A stretch of 64,000 nucleotides of DNA from Bretschneidera sinensis. Its lineage: Eukaryota; Streptophyta; Magnoliopsida; Brassicales; Akaniaceae. Positions 1-9,744 of this stretch are shown here, one piece after another. The translations under genes and the position numbers were made by a program. The stretch is taken from NCBI GenBank assembly GCA_023935145.1, contig CM043701.1:77770817-77834816 (forward strand). Reading direction: 5' to 3'. Each line of letters starts with the position of its first letter. Positions within the stretch are counted from its first letter, which is position 1. The notes under the pieces were generated by a model that worked only from the letters and a program-made list of their open reading frames with translations, had not been told where the DNA came from and searched no databases.

Positions 1-372
1 ACTTTCCTAAAAACAAAACTCTTTTATTTCCACAATAAGGTTTTGCAGTTTACTGTTCATGCCCGTATATGTGCGCTCGATCGCATGTGTCTTGCGCTCG
101 ATCGTAGTTCTACGCTCGATTCCTCTTATGTGCGCACTATCGCAATGTGCGCTCGATCATATTGCATATTGCGATCGATTGCAGTTTGTCCAGAGACTGC
201 TCCAGGGATTCTAGGCTTCTTCCTTTAAGTGCCAAAACTGCTTCTTTTTCTCCAAGACCCTATAAAAACATGTAAAGCACACAAATGGAGTAAAAGAGAT
301 AAAATTAACGTAATTAAGGACCTAACAAATGTATATAAGGAGGCTTAAATATGAATATTTAAGCACCTATCA
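1..372 (-). mobile_element. Partial LTR of a large gypsy-type element (3' LTR, cut by window edge)
   Basis: Read on the minus strand, the LTR starts at 372 with TGATAGGTGCTTAAAT, directly after a purine-rich tract, and runs off the window start. It carries a cluster of TGCGCTCGATCGCA-like palindromes at about 70-185. The LTR-start context is typical of large plant Ty3/gypsy elements (Tat/Athila-like); that assignment is inference. The other LTR end is outside the window, so length and target-site duplication cannot be judged. Confidence 0.55.
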
Positions 373-420
373 CACCCCCAAACTTACATATTGCTAGTCC
401 CTTAGCAATACTAAATTAAA
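373..420 (-). promoter_or_regulatory. Polypurine tract preceding the LTR
   Basis: On the minus strand the sequence TAAGTTTGGGGGTG lies immediately before the LTR start at 372. In LTR retrotransposons this tract primes plus-strand DNA synthesis. A related tract (TTAAGTTTGAGGGTATGG, after GGGGACAATG) lies at 1483-1524. Confidence 0.5.
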
Positions 421-599
421 AACTAAAACGGAAAACATAGATAAATCCAATGTTCATGGTGTCAATCAAAAGTTTAGATTTTACACAAAACTATGATGCG
501 CATTCATGAGTAAGTTTAACAAGTATGAACATATTTTTGTAATGTATAAGAGTTTTGAATGTAAATCATTTTCATGAGGTAATTTAAAACATCACAAGT

Positions 600-1340
600 T
601 TGACTTTAGTGTGTGGTGACTAGCACACAAAAGATTGGGTTTCCAAGAAATTCAAACGTGTAGTGTTTCGATGACTCAAGATTCATCAAATTCCTATTAG
701 AGTCAACAAATATGGCATAGACTTTTATTTGTGAGATTTTTTTCCAAGTTAGTTCCCTTAAGCTTTCTTGTTGACTCGTGTACCAAGCGTTTAGCCAATG
801 ACTCCCAAACCAGATGGTTTTAGGGCATTAGGTGTAAAGACACCCCTAAGGACTTACTAGCTCGAGTCAACAAGGCTACGAAACTAACTGATTTTAATGC
901 TACCACTTAGAATTTTCCACGTTTTGATGTGACACTCAATGCTTACTGAGGCAAGAGGGCCAGTTACTCAGCGGAAAGTTCTTTTTAATGATCACTTAGA
1001 ATTTTCCACCTTTTGACGTGACACTCAATGCTTACTGAGGCAAGAGGGCCAGTTACTCAGCGGAAGATTTGTTTTTATTGATCATTAGGAGCATTTTTTT
1101 CTTTCTTTTTGAGCACTAATCAATCTTTTCTATTTTTATATGCCAAAATGTCAATCTAATAGGTCATCTAGTTCACAGTCAAGCAAAAGAAACATACCAA
1201 TCCAAATAACATGTCATACCCCACACAATTATGTGATAATGTGCTCGTGATAGTTTAAGTTAAACTTGTGAATCTTTAAATGCCTAAAAGGCAGTGATCT
1301 AGGTTCAAAACTTGATTATTGGCCTATATGTTCAAAGTGT
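600..1340. repeat. Left arm of an imperfect inverted repeat (partner 3960-4630)
   Basis: The segment reappears as its reverse complement at about 3960-4630. Shared blocks include the TCATTGGCTAAACACTC-like stretch, the cacccctaaggacttac block and the tgtggggtatgacatgt block. The arms are roughly 700 bases with many substitutions and small indels, separated by about 2.6 kb that includes the 335-codon ORF. It is probably a 3' untranslated part of a retroelement present in both orientations. Confidence 0.75.
897..1085. repeat. Tandem duplication of about 90 bp
   Basis: Two adjacent copies share acttagaattttccac, gacactcaatgcttactga and gccagttactcagcgga, each ending near tgatcat/tgatcac. The partner arm at 4200-4310 has a single copy, so the duplication arose in this arm after the arms separated. 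Confidence 0.8.
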
Positions 1341-1482
1341 TAAGCTTGCTGATGAAGTCGAATCATAAAGTTTTGTTTAGATCACAAAAAAAAGTTTATT
1401 GGACAGAATGAACATAATATCTATACAAATAGCAACAAAACAGAACAATGTGGGACATAGTGTGTGTGTGACTGTGTCCCCA

Positions 1483-1524
1483 TACCCTCAAACTTAAATT
1501 GCACATTGTCCCCAATGTGTGAAT
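1483..1524 (-). promoter_or_regulatory. Conserved GGGGACAATG / second purine tract of the retroelement
   Basis: The minus strand reads CACATTGGGGACAATGTG followed by TTAAGTTTGAGGGTATGG. A matching block (TTGAGGACAATGTTTATC then TTGGGGGTGG) is on the plus strand at 11255-11290. In large plant gypsy elements such a block lies between the coding region and the 3' LTR. That places the end of the internal coding region here, downstream of the ORF at 2920-1913. Confidence 0.5.
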
Positions 1525-1912
1525 AGCATGGAAAGAGCTGACCTGGGAGATGGAGAACTGATGGCTGGCATGGCTCATAGCACGCCCCCAAACTTTAACT
1601 GGATGCACTCACACTGTCCTTGAAAAAGAAAGAAAAGCAAACATAAAATGGAAAACAAGTATTAATAAACAGATAGAAAAATAAACTAGGAAGTACGAAT
1701 AATAAAATTAAATAAACTAAGAAAAAGGATATGATTTGGGGTGTCTCCCATGAGTGCTAAGTTTAATGTCTTCAGCCAGACGTGGTACCCTCTCACTGCT
1801 GGTCATCAGGTGGTGCATTCGAAGAGGGACCAGGTGCCGGAGGTAGGTGATCAAGGATAGCCTGTAGCATAGCCTCCTGTCGTGTAAATTGGGCCTCCAA
1901 ACTATCGATGTG

Positions 1913-2920
1913 CTAATGGACAAGTGTGGTAGCGGCAGCGACCTCACCTCGGAAAGAGGATAGCTCAGCTAGGAAGTGCTGGGACTCGGTGGGTCCCATG
2001 TCCGAATGGTCCTCCTCTCGTACTGGGCTAAATACCGGGGTCTTGGTGTCCATACGATCCTCCTCAACTCGCTCAGCTGCTGGAGCAGGTACTGGGGGTC
2101 CTCGTGGCATATGCGAGATGCTGTGTGTCCACTGAGCCTTCCCGAAGAAGGTATGATCTCGCACTGGCCCGTCGTTGTAGGTCCTCTTAATCCCTTTCTT
2201 CTTGAGGATGGAGGAGAGTAGGAACGGGAAAGGGAGGCCCCAAGCATTGGCCGTGGTGGTCTGATGGCCATGTACGTGATTCCAAAACTTGTGCAGTTGG
2301 CTCCAAATGACAGCCGGGATGGAGTACCAGTGGCCTCTATGGAAGGCATATAAGGACTGGAGAAACTGGACTCGCTGCTGTGTCTTGTGCCCCAATGGAC
2401 ACACATTACGCTGCAGGATCGTGTCGACAAGCCACAGTCGTGGAGGCAACTTAGACCGGCTGGCCGCATTGTTATGCCTGTCGGCATACTGGCCATCGTA
2501 CATGTCTGTGATGATCTCGGCCAGGGCAAAGGACTCCGACTGTTCCTCGATATCTGTGTCCTCAGGAGGGGACTCGTCGGTGCAATGAAGAGCAATGGTT
2601 ATATCGGCACTAGTTACCTCGATGGGTGTGCCCCGGACTGAAGAAGTGAGAACTCCTGGTCTGCTGCAGTCAAATGATAGGCTTGCGTAGAACTGGACTA
2701 CGAGCTGGGAGTAAGCAGTGGAACAGACCAGCTTAAACAACCTCTTCAACCCTCGATGTCGGAATACTTGGACGGCCCATTGAGTGGCGTCCATGTGCCG
2801 GAATACATCATCGATGGCGAAGATGGTCTCGAATAAAAGCTCTCTTTGCTTTATGTTGGGCCTGGATGACGAGGCACGACTGCTGGATGCACCAGAAGTG
2901 GAAACAGACGGTCTAGACAT
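1913..2920 (-). CDS. Putative plant transposon protein-type ORF, 335 aa
   Basis: An uninterrupted 335-codon frame starts at ATG 2920 and ends with TAG at 1913. The start is Ser/Arg-rich (MSRPSVSTSGASSSRASSSR). A globular part at about residues 30-250 contains LVVQFYASL, SVRGTPIEVTSADI and a late LPFPFLLSSILKKKGI block. The C-terminal ~80 residues are Pro/Glu-rich and low in complexity. The order FYA-L, VRG, then LPFP resembles the family annotated in plants as putative plant transposon protein, which is common near gypsy-type LTRs and has no proven activity. I see no catalytic motif I can name. It lies between palindrome clusters upstream and a retroelement purine tract downstream. It is the only long open frame in this decayed region. 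Overlapping frames on both strands are shadows. Confidence 0.6.
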   Translation of the reverse strand: MSRPSVSTSGASSSRASSSRPNIKQRELLFETIFAIDDVFRHMDATQWAVQVFRHRGLKRLFKLVCSTAYSQLVVQFYASLSFDCSRPGVLTSSVRGTPIEVTSADITIALHCTDESPPEDTDIEEQSESFALAEIITDMYDGQYADRHNNAASRSKLPPRLWLVDTILQRNVCPLGHKTQQRVQFLQSLYAFHRGHWYSIPAVIWSQLHKFWNHVHGHQTTTANAWGLPFPFLLSSILKKKGIKRTYNDGPVRDHTFFGKAQWTHSISHMPRGPPVPAPAAERVEEDRMDTKTPVFSPVREEDHSDMGPTESQHFLAELSSFRGEVAAATTLVH

Positions 2921-2944
2921 GCTTTTCTTTAATTTCTGCCTGAT

Positions 2945-3025
2945 TTGCGATCGATCTTAATGAGGTGCGCTCGATCACACAATGGCTATACACTCGATAG
3001 CAAATGTCGTGCGCTCGATCGCACA
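2945..3025. repeat. Palindrome cluster TGCGCTCGATCGCA, upstream of the ORF
   Basis: Four variants of the palindromic motif (tgcgatcgatc, tgcgctcgatcac, acactcgatagc, tgcgctcgatcgcac) occur within 80 bases, ending about 25 bases before the minus-strand ORF start. The same motif clusters at about 70-185, 3447-3560 and 12885-13005. Confidence 0.8.
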
Positions 3026-3446
3026 CATGCAGACTTTTTCTCGAACAGGCGGTGTGCACCAAAAAACCAAGCTATGGTTTGTAAGGTTTGAATTCGTTCC
3101 TAACCTCCTGCAAACAAAAAAAGTATCCCATCACACATATGATAATATATATTTATTGAAAGTGTAACTAAAGCATGAAAAATGTGTGTGTGTGCATAAA
3201 ATGGGTACCTCGTGTATAGGAGGAATGTGGAATAGGGAGTGGGTACACGGTGGTGATGGCGGAGGATGGTGGTGATGGGGATAGGTTTAGGTGGTGATGG
3301 AGAGTGGTGGATGAGTTTGAGGGAGAGAGATGTGGGTAGACAGGAAAGGGCGAGTGAGAGAGAGATTGTGAGTGCGAGTCAACAAGGGGAAAATGTGAGT
3401 GCGTGGAAGTGAATTTTCAGACTTATAGCTAACCTTATGCCACGAG
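3026..3446. other. No gene seen; GA/GT-rich spacer
   Basis: I see no supported coding region. The stretch has purine-rich, GGTGATGG-type low-complexity sequence at 3240-3400 between two palindrome clusters. It probably belongs to the 5' untranslated part of the minus-strand retroelement. Confidence 0.4.
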
Positions 3447-3560
3447 TGCGCTTGATCGCATGTGGGGTGCGCTCGATCGCATTTGTGCGCTCGAGCATAT
3501 GTAAGGACACGCTCGATCGCACACATGCGCTCGATCACATTGGATTTCTGCGATCGATCA
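3447..3560. repeat. Palindrome cluster TGCGCTCGATCGCA
   Basis: Six variants of the motif occur in about 110 bases (tgcgcttgatcgcatg, tgcgctcgatcgcat, tgcgctcgagcat, acgctcgatcgcaca, tgcgctcgatcac, tgcgatcgatcac). The density is far above chance in AT-rich DNA. Confidence 0.8.
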
Positions 3561-3959
3561 CAATTAGTGTGCATATGTAAAAAGAAAAACTTACCTTAGC
3601 TGAAAGATGATAAAATTGGAATTGTACAACCTTACCGTTTGTTAGTGGCCTCAGTACCACTAACCTCAGTAGAGGCGCCTGAGCTGTATGAGTAATCAAA
3701 TATGAGTTCCTCAAGCGTTTTCGTGCCATAGTACTTGTTGTTTGGGAGGGGGCACTTAGAGCCCACATCAGGTGGTTCTAGTGCCCTTGATAACTGCTAC
3801 ATCTTAAATCTTGGTGCCTGGTCAATAAAGTAAGTAGTATTAGTAATTGTAGGAGGGTCAATTTGAAGAACATACTCTTTAAATACATGTTCATTTTGTT
3901 CTAAAAATTTTGGTTGATCTAAACGAATAGTATGATTTGACTTCATAAGTGAACTTAAA

Positions 3960-4630
3960 ACCGTAAACATATGGTCTAATAATTGAGTTTTAAACTTTAA
4001 TTACTCACTTTTAGGTATTTAAGGATTCACAAATTTGATCTAAACCGACACGAACACGTTAGCATATAATCGTGTGGGGTATGATATGTAGCTTTAATTG
4101 GTATGTTTCCATGGCTTAACTGTAACCTGAAGACTTGTTAGATAAACACTTTGGCATAGGGAAATAGAAAAAAGATTATTATTGCGCAAAAAGAGAAAAT
4201 AAAGTTATCTTAAAGATCATTAGAAAAACTTTCCACTGAGTAACTGGGCCTCTTGCTTCAGTAAGCATTGAGTGTTCACGTCAAAAGGTGGGAATTTATG
4301 CTTGGTAGCATTATGACCAGTTAGTTTCGTAGCCTTTTTGACTCGAGTTAGTAAGTCCCTAGGGGTGTCTTTACACCTAATGCCCTAAAATCATCTGGTT
4401 TGGGAGTCATTGGCTAAACACTCATTACATGAGTCAAATAGAAAGCTTAAAGGAACTCAACTTGGCAAAAAACTCACAATAAAAGAAAAAGAAATAAATA
4501 AAACTATGCCGTTGTTTGTTTTTTCTGATAGGAAATTTGGTGAATCTTGAGACACCGAAACACTACACATTAAAGTTATTTGGAAACTTAAATCTTTATG
4601 TACTAATTCACCAAATATAAACTAAGCTAA
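3960..4630. repeat. Right arm of the inverted repeat (partner 600-1340)
   Basis: This is the reverse complement of 600-1340 with scattered mismatches. It holds one copy of the ~90-bp unit that is doubled in the other arm. No coding capacity is seen. Confidence 0.75.
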
Positions 4631-5231
4631 ATTGATTTAAAAACAAACGATAAAAACACTAAGGTTTATGAATCCACCCCACCAAAGTAAAACATATATC
4701 TTCATGTTCTATAAAAGAGATTTATCAAATGATTCCATGAATCCAACTTTAAACAAATCATAACAAATATCCTAATTAAACCAAAATCATCCAATGTATC
4801 CGTTTAATTTACAAATCACAAAGGATAAATTTAATCAAAATGATTCAATGTATCCATCAGATGAAACACACAGAATATCCAACTTGAACAATTTAAAAAC
4901 TATCAATCGTAAGAATTTACTCAAACAATTGAAATAGAACATTTAATACTAAAAATATCATAATTTTACGAACATATCTGAAAATATAATGCTGAACAAT
5001 GGAAAGGCTTCATTTTCAACCTTAGCTGAAGATTTTAGCCACTCATGATTATGAAACTAAATTTCACAATTAAAGTGCTAAGCATTAAAACTCAAAAAGA
5101 AATAAATTAAAACTAACTATACATTTAGAGAAATTCCACTCGCATTTGTTGAGCAGTGCTTCCCCCCTTTGTAGCAAGGCCCTTGCAGATCCACCAAAAT
5201 GCTAGTAGAAGTCCTCCCAATTGCACCAAAA
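4631..5231. other. No gene seen; AT-rich retroelement spacer
   Basis: The stretch is AT-rich without supported coding sequence. On the minus strand it would lie just inside the candidate 5' LTR. A degenerate TTGGTGCAATTGGGAG at about 5215-5230 may be a decayed primer-binding site. Confidence 0.35.
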
Positions 5232-5657
5232 TGGCACTTGGATTGCTTACTAAAGATGAAGTGAAGAGGGGCTTATAGAGGGAAACATCACAAGTGCAAT
5301 ATGTTTCCAATCCGATGTGGGATCCTGCAGATTCAAGCTTTTTCTCTTTGACCTTTGTCTACTAAAACTGCCATAAATTTCTCTAGAAAAATCGTTTTAT
5401 TGATCCGTAAAATTTCCCAGAAAATAGACATCCGGATCTTTCCAAACATATATGGCTCATCTCTTGGTTCTTCCTGAATCAATACAGTTTAATCCTAAAA
5501 TATGGCTGATTTGTATGAGAAATTCTGGCAATTTAGTGAAACTCCTTTCAAAGCTTGTAAACCTGTAAAACAACGAAAAACAACTCAAAGTAACAAATTC
5601 CTAAGCTAACAAATGTAAATTAAGGGGCTAAAATATACAATATTTGGCACTCATCAC
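5232..5657 (-). mobile_element. Candidate 5' LTR of a minus-strand gypsy-type element
   Basis: The minus strand starts at 5657 with TGATGAGTGCC, similar to the LTR start at 12650 (TGATGAGAGCC), and ends at 5232 with GTGCCA before a possible primer site. It contains ATCCCACATCGG at about 5306-5317, also present in the LTR at 13016-13027, and a TATA-like TCTATAAGCC at about 5272. The boundaries are motif-based. It may not belong to the same copy as the LTR at 1-372, whose start differs. Confidence 0.4.
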
Positions 5658-5793
5658 CATTCATCCTTGTAAAGAAAATAAAAGGTAAGAAAAAGATATA
5701 CAAGATCTTTATACATTCTGTCATGAGCATCATTATGATGTGGAATAGTTTTTTTATTCTTGGTGATGGTGAGATTGGAATTCTAAGTTCTCT

Positions 5794-6554
5794 ATGGAAG
5801 ATATCAAACTAGTGAAGGTTCCCCTTGCTGGTCATTTCAAGTTCTCCAATGATCAATGTCCAAGATCGGAGGCGGAGAAGAAAGAAATGGAAAAGGTCCC
5901 TTACTCTAGTGCGGTTGGTTCTGTCATGTTCATGATGGTAAGCACTAGACCTGACATTGCTCATGCAATGAGTGTTCTCAGCAGATTTATGACTAATCCC
6001 AAAAAGGAGCATTGGCTTGGGATGAAGTGGTTGTTGAGGTACTTGAAGGGAAGCCCAGATATGGGGCTGATTTATGAAAAGAGGGGTAAGTCATCTGTCT
6101 TGAAGGTTATGCGGATTCAGACAATGGAGCTGACCAGGATAAAAGAAGATCGATTACCTCCTACTTCTTCAACTTAAACAGAAGTTGGAAGGCTTAGTTG
6201 CAGCCTGTGGTAGCACTCTCAACAACCGAGGCTGAGTACATAGCAGCAACGAAAGCTATAAAGGAGGCTATGTGGTGCAAAGGGTTATTGGAAGAGTTGA
6301 AGGTCCTAGAAGAGCAAGTTGTGGTGTTTTCGGATAGTCAAAGTGCTTTACACTTACGTAAAAATCTGGTGTTCCATGAGAGGACAAAGCACATGGATGT
6401 TCGATATCATGTTATTCGGGAAAATGTTACGAAAGGAAGCATCCATGTGGACAAGGTAGCCACGGAAGAAAACCCTATGGATTTAAGTACCAAGGTTCTA
6501 CCTCTAAGTAAGTTCAATCATTGCCTTGGACTACTTAGGATTGGAGTCAGTTGA
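5794..6554 (+). pseudogene. Cop-1: truncated copia pol (RT end and RNase H)
   Basis: The frame at 5794-6177 matches the end of copia reverse transcriptase (SAVGSVMFMMVSTRPDIAHA, then SRFMTNPKKEHW). A frameshift follows, near 6100. The frame at 6198-6554 is the RNase H tail ([32 protein letters not shown], ending LLRIGVS). Everything upstream (gag, protease, integrase, most of RT) is absent, so the copy is 5'-truncated at about 5780. It is followed by a purine tract and its 3' LTR. The same protein parts occur in Cop-2 to Cop-5. Confidence 0.85.
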
Positions 6555-6634
6555 TTGATGACTCAAGATGAGTTTGGATCCTGAAGTTCTCTGCACAATG
6601 GTTCAGGTTTAAACACTTAGATAAAGGTAGAGAT

Positions 6635-7575
6635 TGTTAGTATTTGTCTAAGGTTTAAACATGGTTAAGGTTTAAACAAGGTTGGAAAAGGTTTGAAGAA
6701 GTTCAAGCATCAAGCCTCAGCACACTAAGAGTGTGCCTCAACATACAAGCAATAAAAAGGGTCCAGTAAAATGAGTGTGTGCACCAAGTCAGGCCGCGCC
6801 GCCAAGAAGAGGAGGAAGCTGGTGGAAGGCCAGGGCGCGGCGCCCCCTCCTCCAGGCCGCAGCACCCAGAAAGTGGTGAATTAGTGCTTTGCCTTGAGCC
6901 ACGACGCCCCCTGTTTTAGGCCGTACCTTCAGGCACACTGAAGCACGCATTATTCAGTCTTTCAAGTGGTTCGTGAGGGATGTTCAAAATGCACAGCTTA
7001 ACTTAGGATTGATCAAAGGCCATGGTTGATTGGTCATCAAGATCTAAGGGTGGATATTAACCCTCAAGATTGGACAAGAAGTTGGTGCACTATATATAAA
7101 GGGTCACCTAGCTTCATTCTCATCAATTAATTGAGAGATTACAAGATTACAAGTTGTGACATACAAGTAATCATTAAGAGATACAAGAGAGAATTGTACA
7201 AGAGTGCAAAGACACAAAACACAAGAGGGACTCATTGTAGTGAGGCTGGTTGTAAAGAAAATGTAGCATAGATTTGATAGAGAGCTTTTGTAATAGTTCT
7301 TATCATCTTCTTTCTTCTCTTCTTTGTTTCTTCAAGAACTTAGGCTTCTTGGAGAGGGGTTGTTGTGATTATAAAAGAACCATTGATTTAGTGCAGAGAG
7401 TTCAGAGGAACTCATGGGGACGTAGGCTATTGCCGAACCTCAATAACAAATCGCTTGTCTTCTTTCTTTCTTTGATTTCTGTTCCTGTTTCCGATTCCTA
7501 ATCTTTACAAGTCATTCTAGACTTGAGTGTTTGGAAGATCACCACCTGGGCGTCTTGTCAAGATGATTTTCAACA
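6635..7575 (+). mobile_element. Cop-1 3' LTR, 941 bp
   Basis: It starts TGTTAGTATTTGTC after the purine tract AAAGGTAGAGAT and ends TTTTCAACA. It has a TATA-like ctatatataaagg near 7089, a GC-rich segment with repeated gcggcgcc/ggccgc blocks at 6790-6930, and the family 3' end (acctgggcgtcttgtcaa). Short reading frames inside it are not genes. No 5' LTR remains, so no target-site duplication can be checked. Confidence 0.9.
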
Positions 7576-7787
7576 TGAATTATCTGAAAGCAAGTGAAAT
7601 TAACCACTTTCTTCATTATAACACAGCAACAAGCTAAGTCTCAAGACCACAAAACTACAGATTCACCGTCAAAGTTTCAAAGAAAATAGATATGCATGAA
7701 GTACTTGGAAGATTTAAAATAATAAAAATAATAAAAGAAAAAGAAAGAATACTTTTTGATACGTAAGAAAAAGAAAGAGTACTACAA

Positions 7788-7896
7788 CAAATTAACATAC
7801 TGGACAAGTGCTTTCTTGTTTACACGACTGAATTGTTGCCGTTGTTCATTGCACCTGTGAAGCCTTTTCTGCAACTCTTTCATGTTCTTCAGCTTA
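7788..7896 (-). pseudogene. SMC3: SMC3 exon fragment (coiled coil near C-lobe)
   Basis: The minus strand encodes KNMKELQKRLHRCNEQ followed by RQQFSRVNKKALVQYVN, which I recognise as the plant SMC3 cohesin segment (IKELQKMLH...FSHVNKKALDQYVNF type). SMC3 is an ATPase subunit of the cohesin ring, and this segment lies before the C-terminal ATPase lobe. The frame stops soon after YVN and the downstream C-lobe exons are missing. It is the most 3' of four SMC3 fragments in correct order, and clearly a broken copy. Confidence 0.85.
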
Positions 7897-8254
7897 TCCC
7901 TATCACTTCCCATATAAAAGAGAACTTAGTGAACCGAAAACATCTAAATAAGTATATCTATATACAGACATCAGAATGCCAACAAGAATTCATAACTGTA
8001 GATATTAATCACTTCCTAAGGCATGCATTACGTCATACTTTAAGGAATAACAACATATGCCTCTGACAAAAAATTAAATGGAAGCACACTAACTACAAAG
8101 AAAAGATTTAAATTGATTAAGATTTAAGAAACATAATGATAGCTTATTTACTGAGACATAATCTGAGACCTGAAAATAAAAAGAGTTTAACATGGTCCAA
8201 ATACTTAAACATTTATCAAGAAAAATATTAGAAAAAAATGGGCAGAAATTATAC

Positions 8255-8403
8255 GTTTCAAAAGCATCAGATGACAATGGACCCAATTCCCTAATTTTCT
8301 TTGAGTACTCCTCCTGTTTAGCAAGAAGAATATTTCTTTTAGGTAACAGTTCTAGTTCTTTTGCTTCATCCTGAAGTGTCCTCTCATAAATGTCTTCCAA
8401 TTT
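8255..8403 (-). pseudogene. SMC3: SMC3 exon fragment (RTLQDEAKELE exon)
   Basis: The exon is bounded by an acceptor (TTTTTACAG before 8403) and a donor (GTATAA after 8255). It encodes KLEDIYERTLQDEAKELE..LLAKQEEYSKKIRELGPLSSDAFET, a very conserved SMC3 coiled-coil stretch. Intact splice signals and spacing to neighbouring exons show that genomic DNA, not a cDNA copy, was captured or duplicated. A small in-frame shortening is likely at ELELLPKRN, where plant SMC3 proteins usually have one residue more. Confidence 0.9.
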
Positions 8404-8480
8404 CTGTAAAAACAAGTGATCAGCTTAGCAGCAGCCCAAAAACAAAAATGGCCAATAGTCAGACCATATCAAAGAACTAC

Positions 8481-8551
8481 CTTTAAATTAATTTTTTCAC
8501 CTTTGATTTTTCTGAGATGCCTTGTTTGCGCATCTATATGGTCAGAGATTC
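8481..8551 (-). pseudogene. SMC3: SMC3 exon fragment (short exon)
   Basis: The 71-bp exon lies between acceptor ACTCAG and donor GTAGTT. It encodes ISDHIDAQTRHLRKIKGEKINLK, fitting the SMC3 segment just before the ERTLQDEAKELE exon. It is too short for an ordinary ORF scan. Order and orientation agree with the flanking SMC3 exons. Confidence 0.8.
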
Positions 8552-8633
8552 CTGAGTATAATCTCAGTCAATACATGAGACCATATATTAAATTTTCATC
8601 ACCCAAAATTTATGGAAGCAGTTCAAGGCTCAC

Positions 8634-8825
8634 CTTTGAGTTGCTGTGTTGCATCTTCAACTAATAATTTCAATGCTTCCTGTTCCTGACTCTTCAATTC
8701 AGCTTCTCCAGGCAAGATGTCAGCCTCTGCAGAAGATACTATTGCCTCCAACTCTTGAATCTGCCTCTTAAGGTTAGTTGTTAAACTGTCTACCAGTATC
8801 CTTTGTTGTTTGGTAATTGAATCTC
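8634..8825 (-). pseudogene. SMC3: SMC3 exon fragment (LTTNLKR exon)
   Basis: The minus strand encodes ILVDSLTTNLKRQIQELEA, then AEADILPGEAELK and LLVEDATQQLK, ending at a GTGAGC donor. LTTNLKRR.QELEAL and LVEDLTQQLK are typical of plant SMC3. The frame is closed by TGA just upstream, so the first part of the original exon is lost or degraded. This is the most 5' SMC3 piece found; the N-terminal lobe and hinge are absent. Confidence 0.85.
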
Positions 8826-9053
8826 ATTATCTAACAATAATTTTTCAACAAAAGATTTTTTATGTTAAGGAGAAAAAAAAGACATTGAAGGATGCATAAA
8901 TTTATTGTATAGGTGTTTTTTAGCCAAAAAAAAAAAAAGATACCACTTATAAATTTCATGACTCAAAATTTATATATATCAAACATGTTGATTGAACTTC
9001 AAATTTAGAGGACAACATAATATAGAGGAGAAGGGTCAAAAGAGAAAGATTAC
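8826..9053. other. No gene seen between the SMC3 and ARID fragments
   Basis: AT-rich sequence with poly-A runs (around 8870 and 8925). It could be intron remnants of either captured gene, or the join between them. Confidence 0.35.
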
Positions 9054-9170
9054 ATGAACTTGGTTCCCACTGTAGCATGTAATTTCTCCAGAATAGCCAA
9101 GAAGAGCTTAGGACTGACTACTACATCCTCATATCTCTGCTACCACATCCTCATATCTTGGCCACCACTT
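9054..9170 (-). pseudogene. ARID-HMG (high mobility group B, ARID domain) exon fragment
   Basis: The minus strand reads RYEDVVVSPKLFLAILEKLH then ATVGTKF, ending at an AT|GTAATC donor that splits the following Met codon. This is the start of the ARID/BRIGHT DNA-binding domain of plant ARID-HMG proteins (TYEDVV.SP..F...LEKLHA..GTKFM). These are nuclear chromatin proteins. The RYEDVV-coding piece is tandemly doubled (about 20 bp, AGATATGAGGATGTGGTAGC type), which breaks the frame. The HMG box and later ARID exons are absent. Which family member it came from cannot be told. Confidence 0.75.
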
Positions 9171-9634
9171 TCTTCTATACTGCACTCTAGGCATAAATGC
9201 AAGTAAAAAAGAACTGAAACATAACAAAACACACAGAAGAGCGAAAGAATAACTACGTGCTAAAAGTAGGAAACCAAATCATCAGAACTCAACTTTAATG
9301 GACTAACCAATATTAAGCACAACAATCATTAAACCTTAAGAGGTAACAGGAATCAAGAAGAAGGTAGACATTACAGATACTAGAAATCCAACTACCAATG
9401 TAGACTTAAAAATGAGAAGACAAGATGGAAATGTGTTCACACCCTGAAAATGCACAGAGCAGAAATGAAGCAATGACACACCACCCAGATGCAGTGAGAG
9501 TAGCATAGTCAAAGAAATACACAAGGCTCATCCGACAAACGCAGGTCCTAACAAAAACCATCTAGAATACTCCTAGTGTGAGATAGTATAAGCACAAAAG
9601 ACAAACAATATGGGCAACAATAACCCAAGGATCC
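9171..9634. other. No gene seen; possible intron or captured DNA
   Basis: No recognisable coding motif on either strand. On the minus strand it lies upstream of the ARID fragment and could be intron of the same gene. Confidence 0.3.
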
Positions 9635-9744
9635 CACTAAGATGGTATTAAATTGTAATTCCTATGTTGCAAATTATATATGGGATTTCCGTTACAGAAA
9701 CCTTGACCTGATAGATCTATTACAAATTCATAAATCATAAAATT
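9635..9744. repeat. Direct repeat copy 1 (partner 10893-11000)
   Basis: The block tattaaattgtaattcctatg ... tgggatttcc(g/a)ttacagaaac ... atagatctatta occurs here and at 10893-11000 in the same orientation, about 1.15 kb apart. The second large copy at 56.5 kb carries this block once (inverted, 56590-56700). Confidence 0.7.

Noticed and set aside
70..185. CRISPR-like array from spaced palindromes
   Set aside because: Spacing is irregular, repeats are short and variable, and the context is a plant retroelement LTR.
1969..2595. 208-codon minus frame and several plus frames at 1926-2641
   Set aside because: These overlap the 335-codon ORF in other frames; their composition is that of shadows.
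3535..3768. 77-codon minus frame starting MWALSAPSQ
   Set aside because: No domain and it overlaps a palindrome cluster; a possible splice-like GGTAAG inside it is not enough support.
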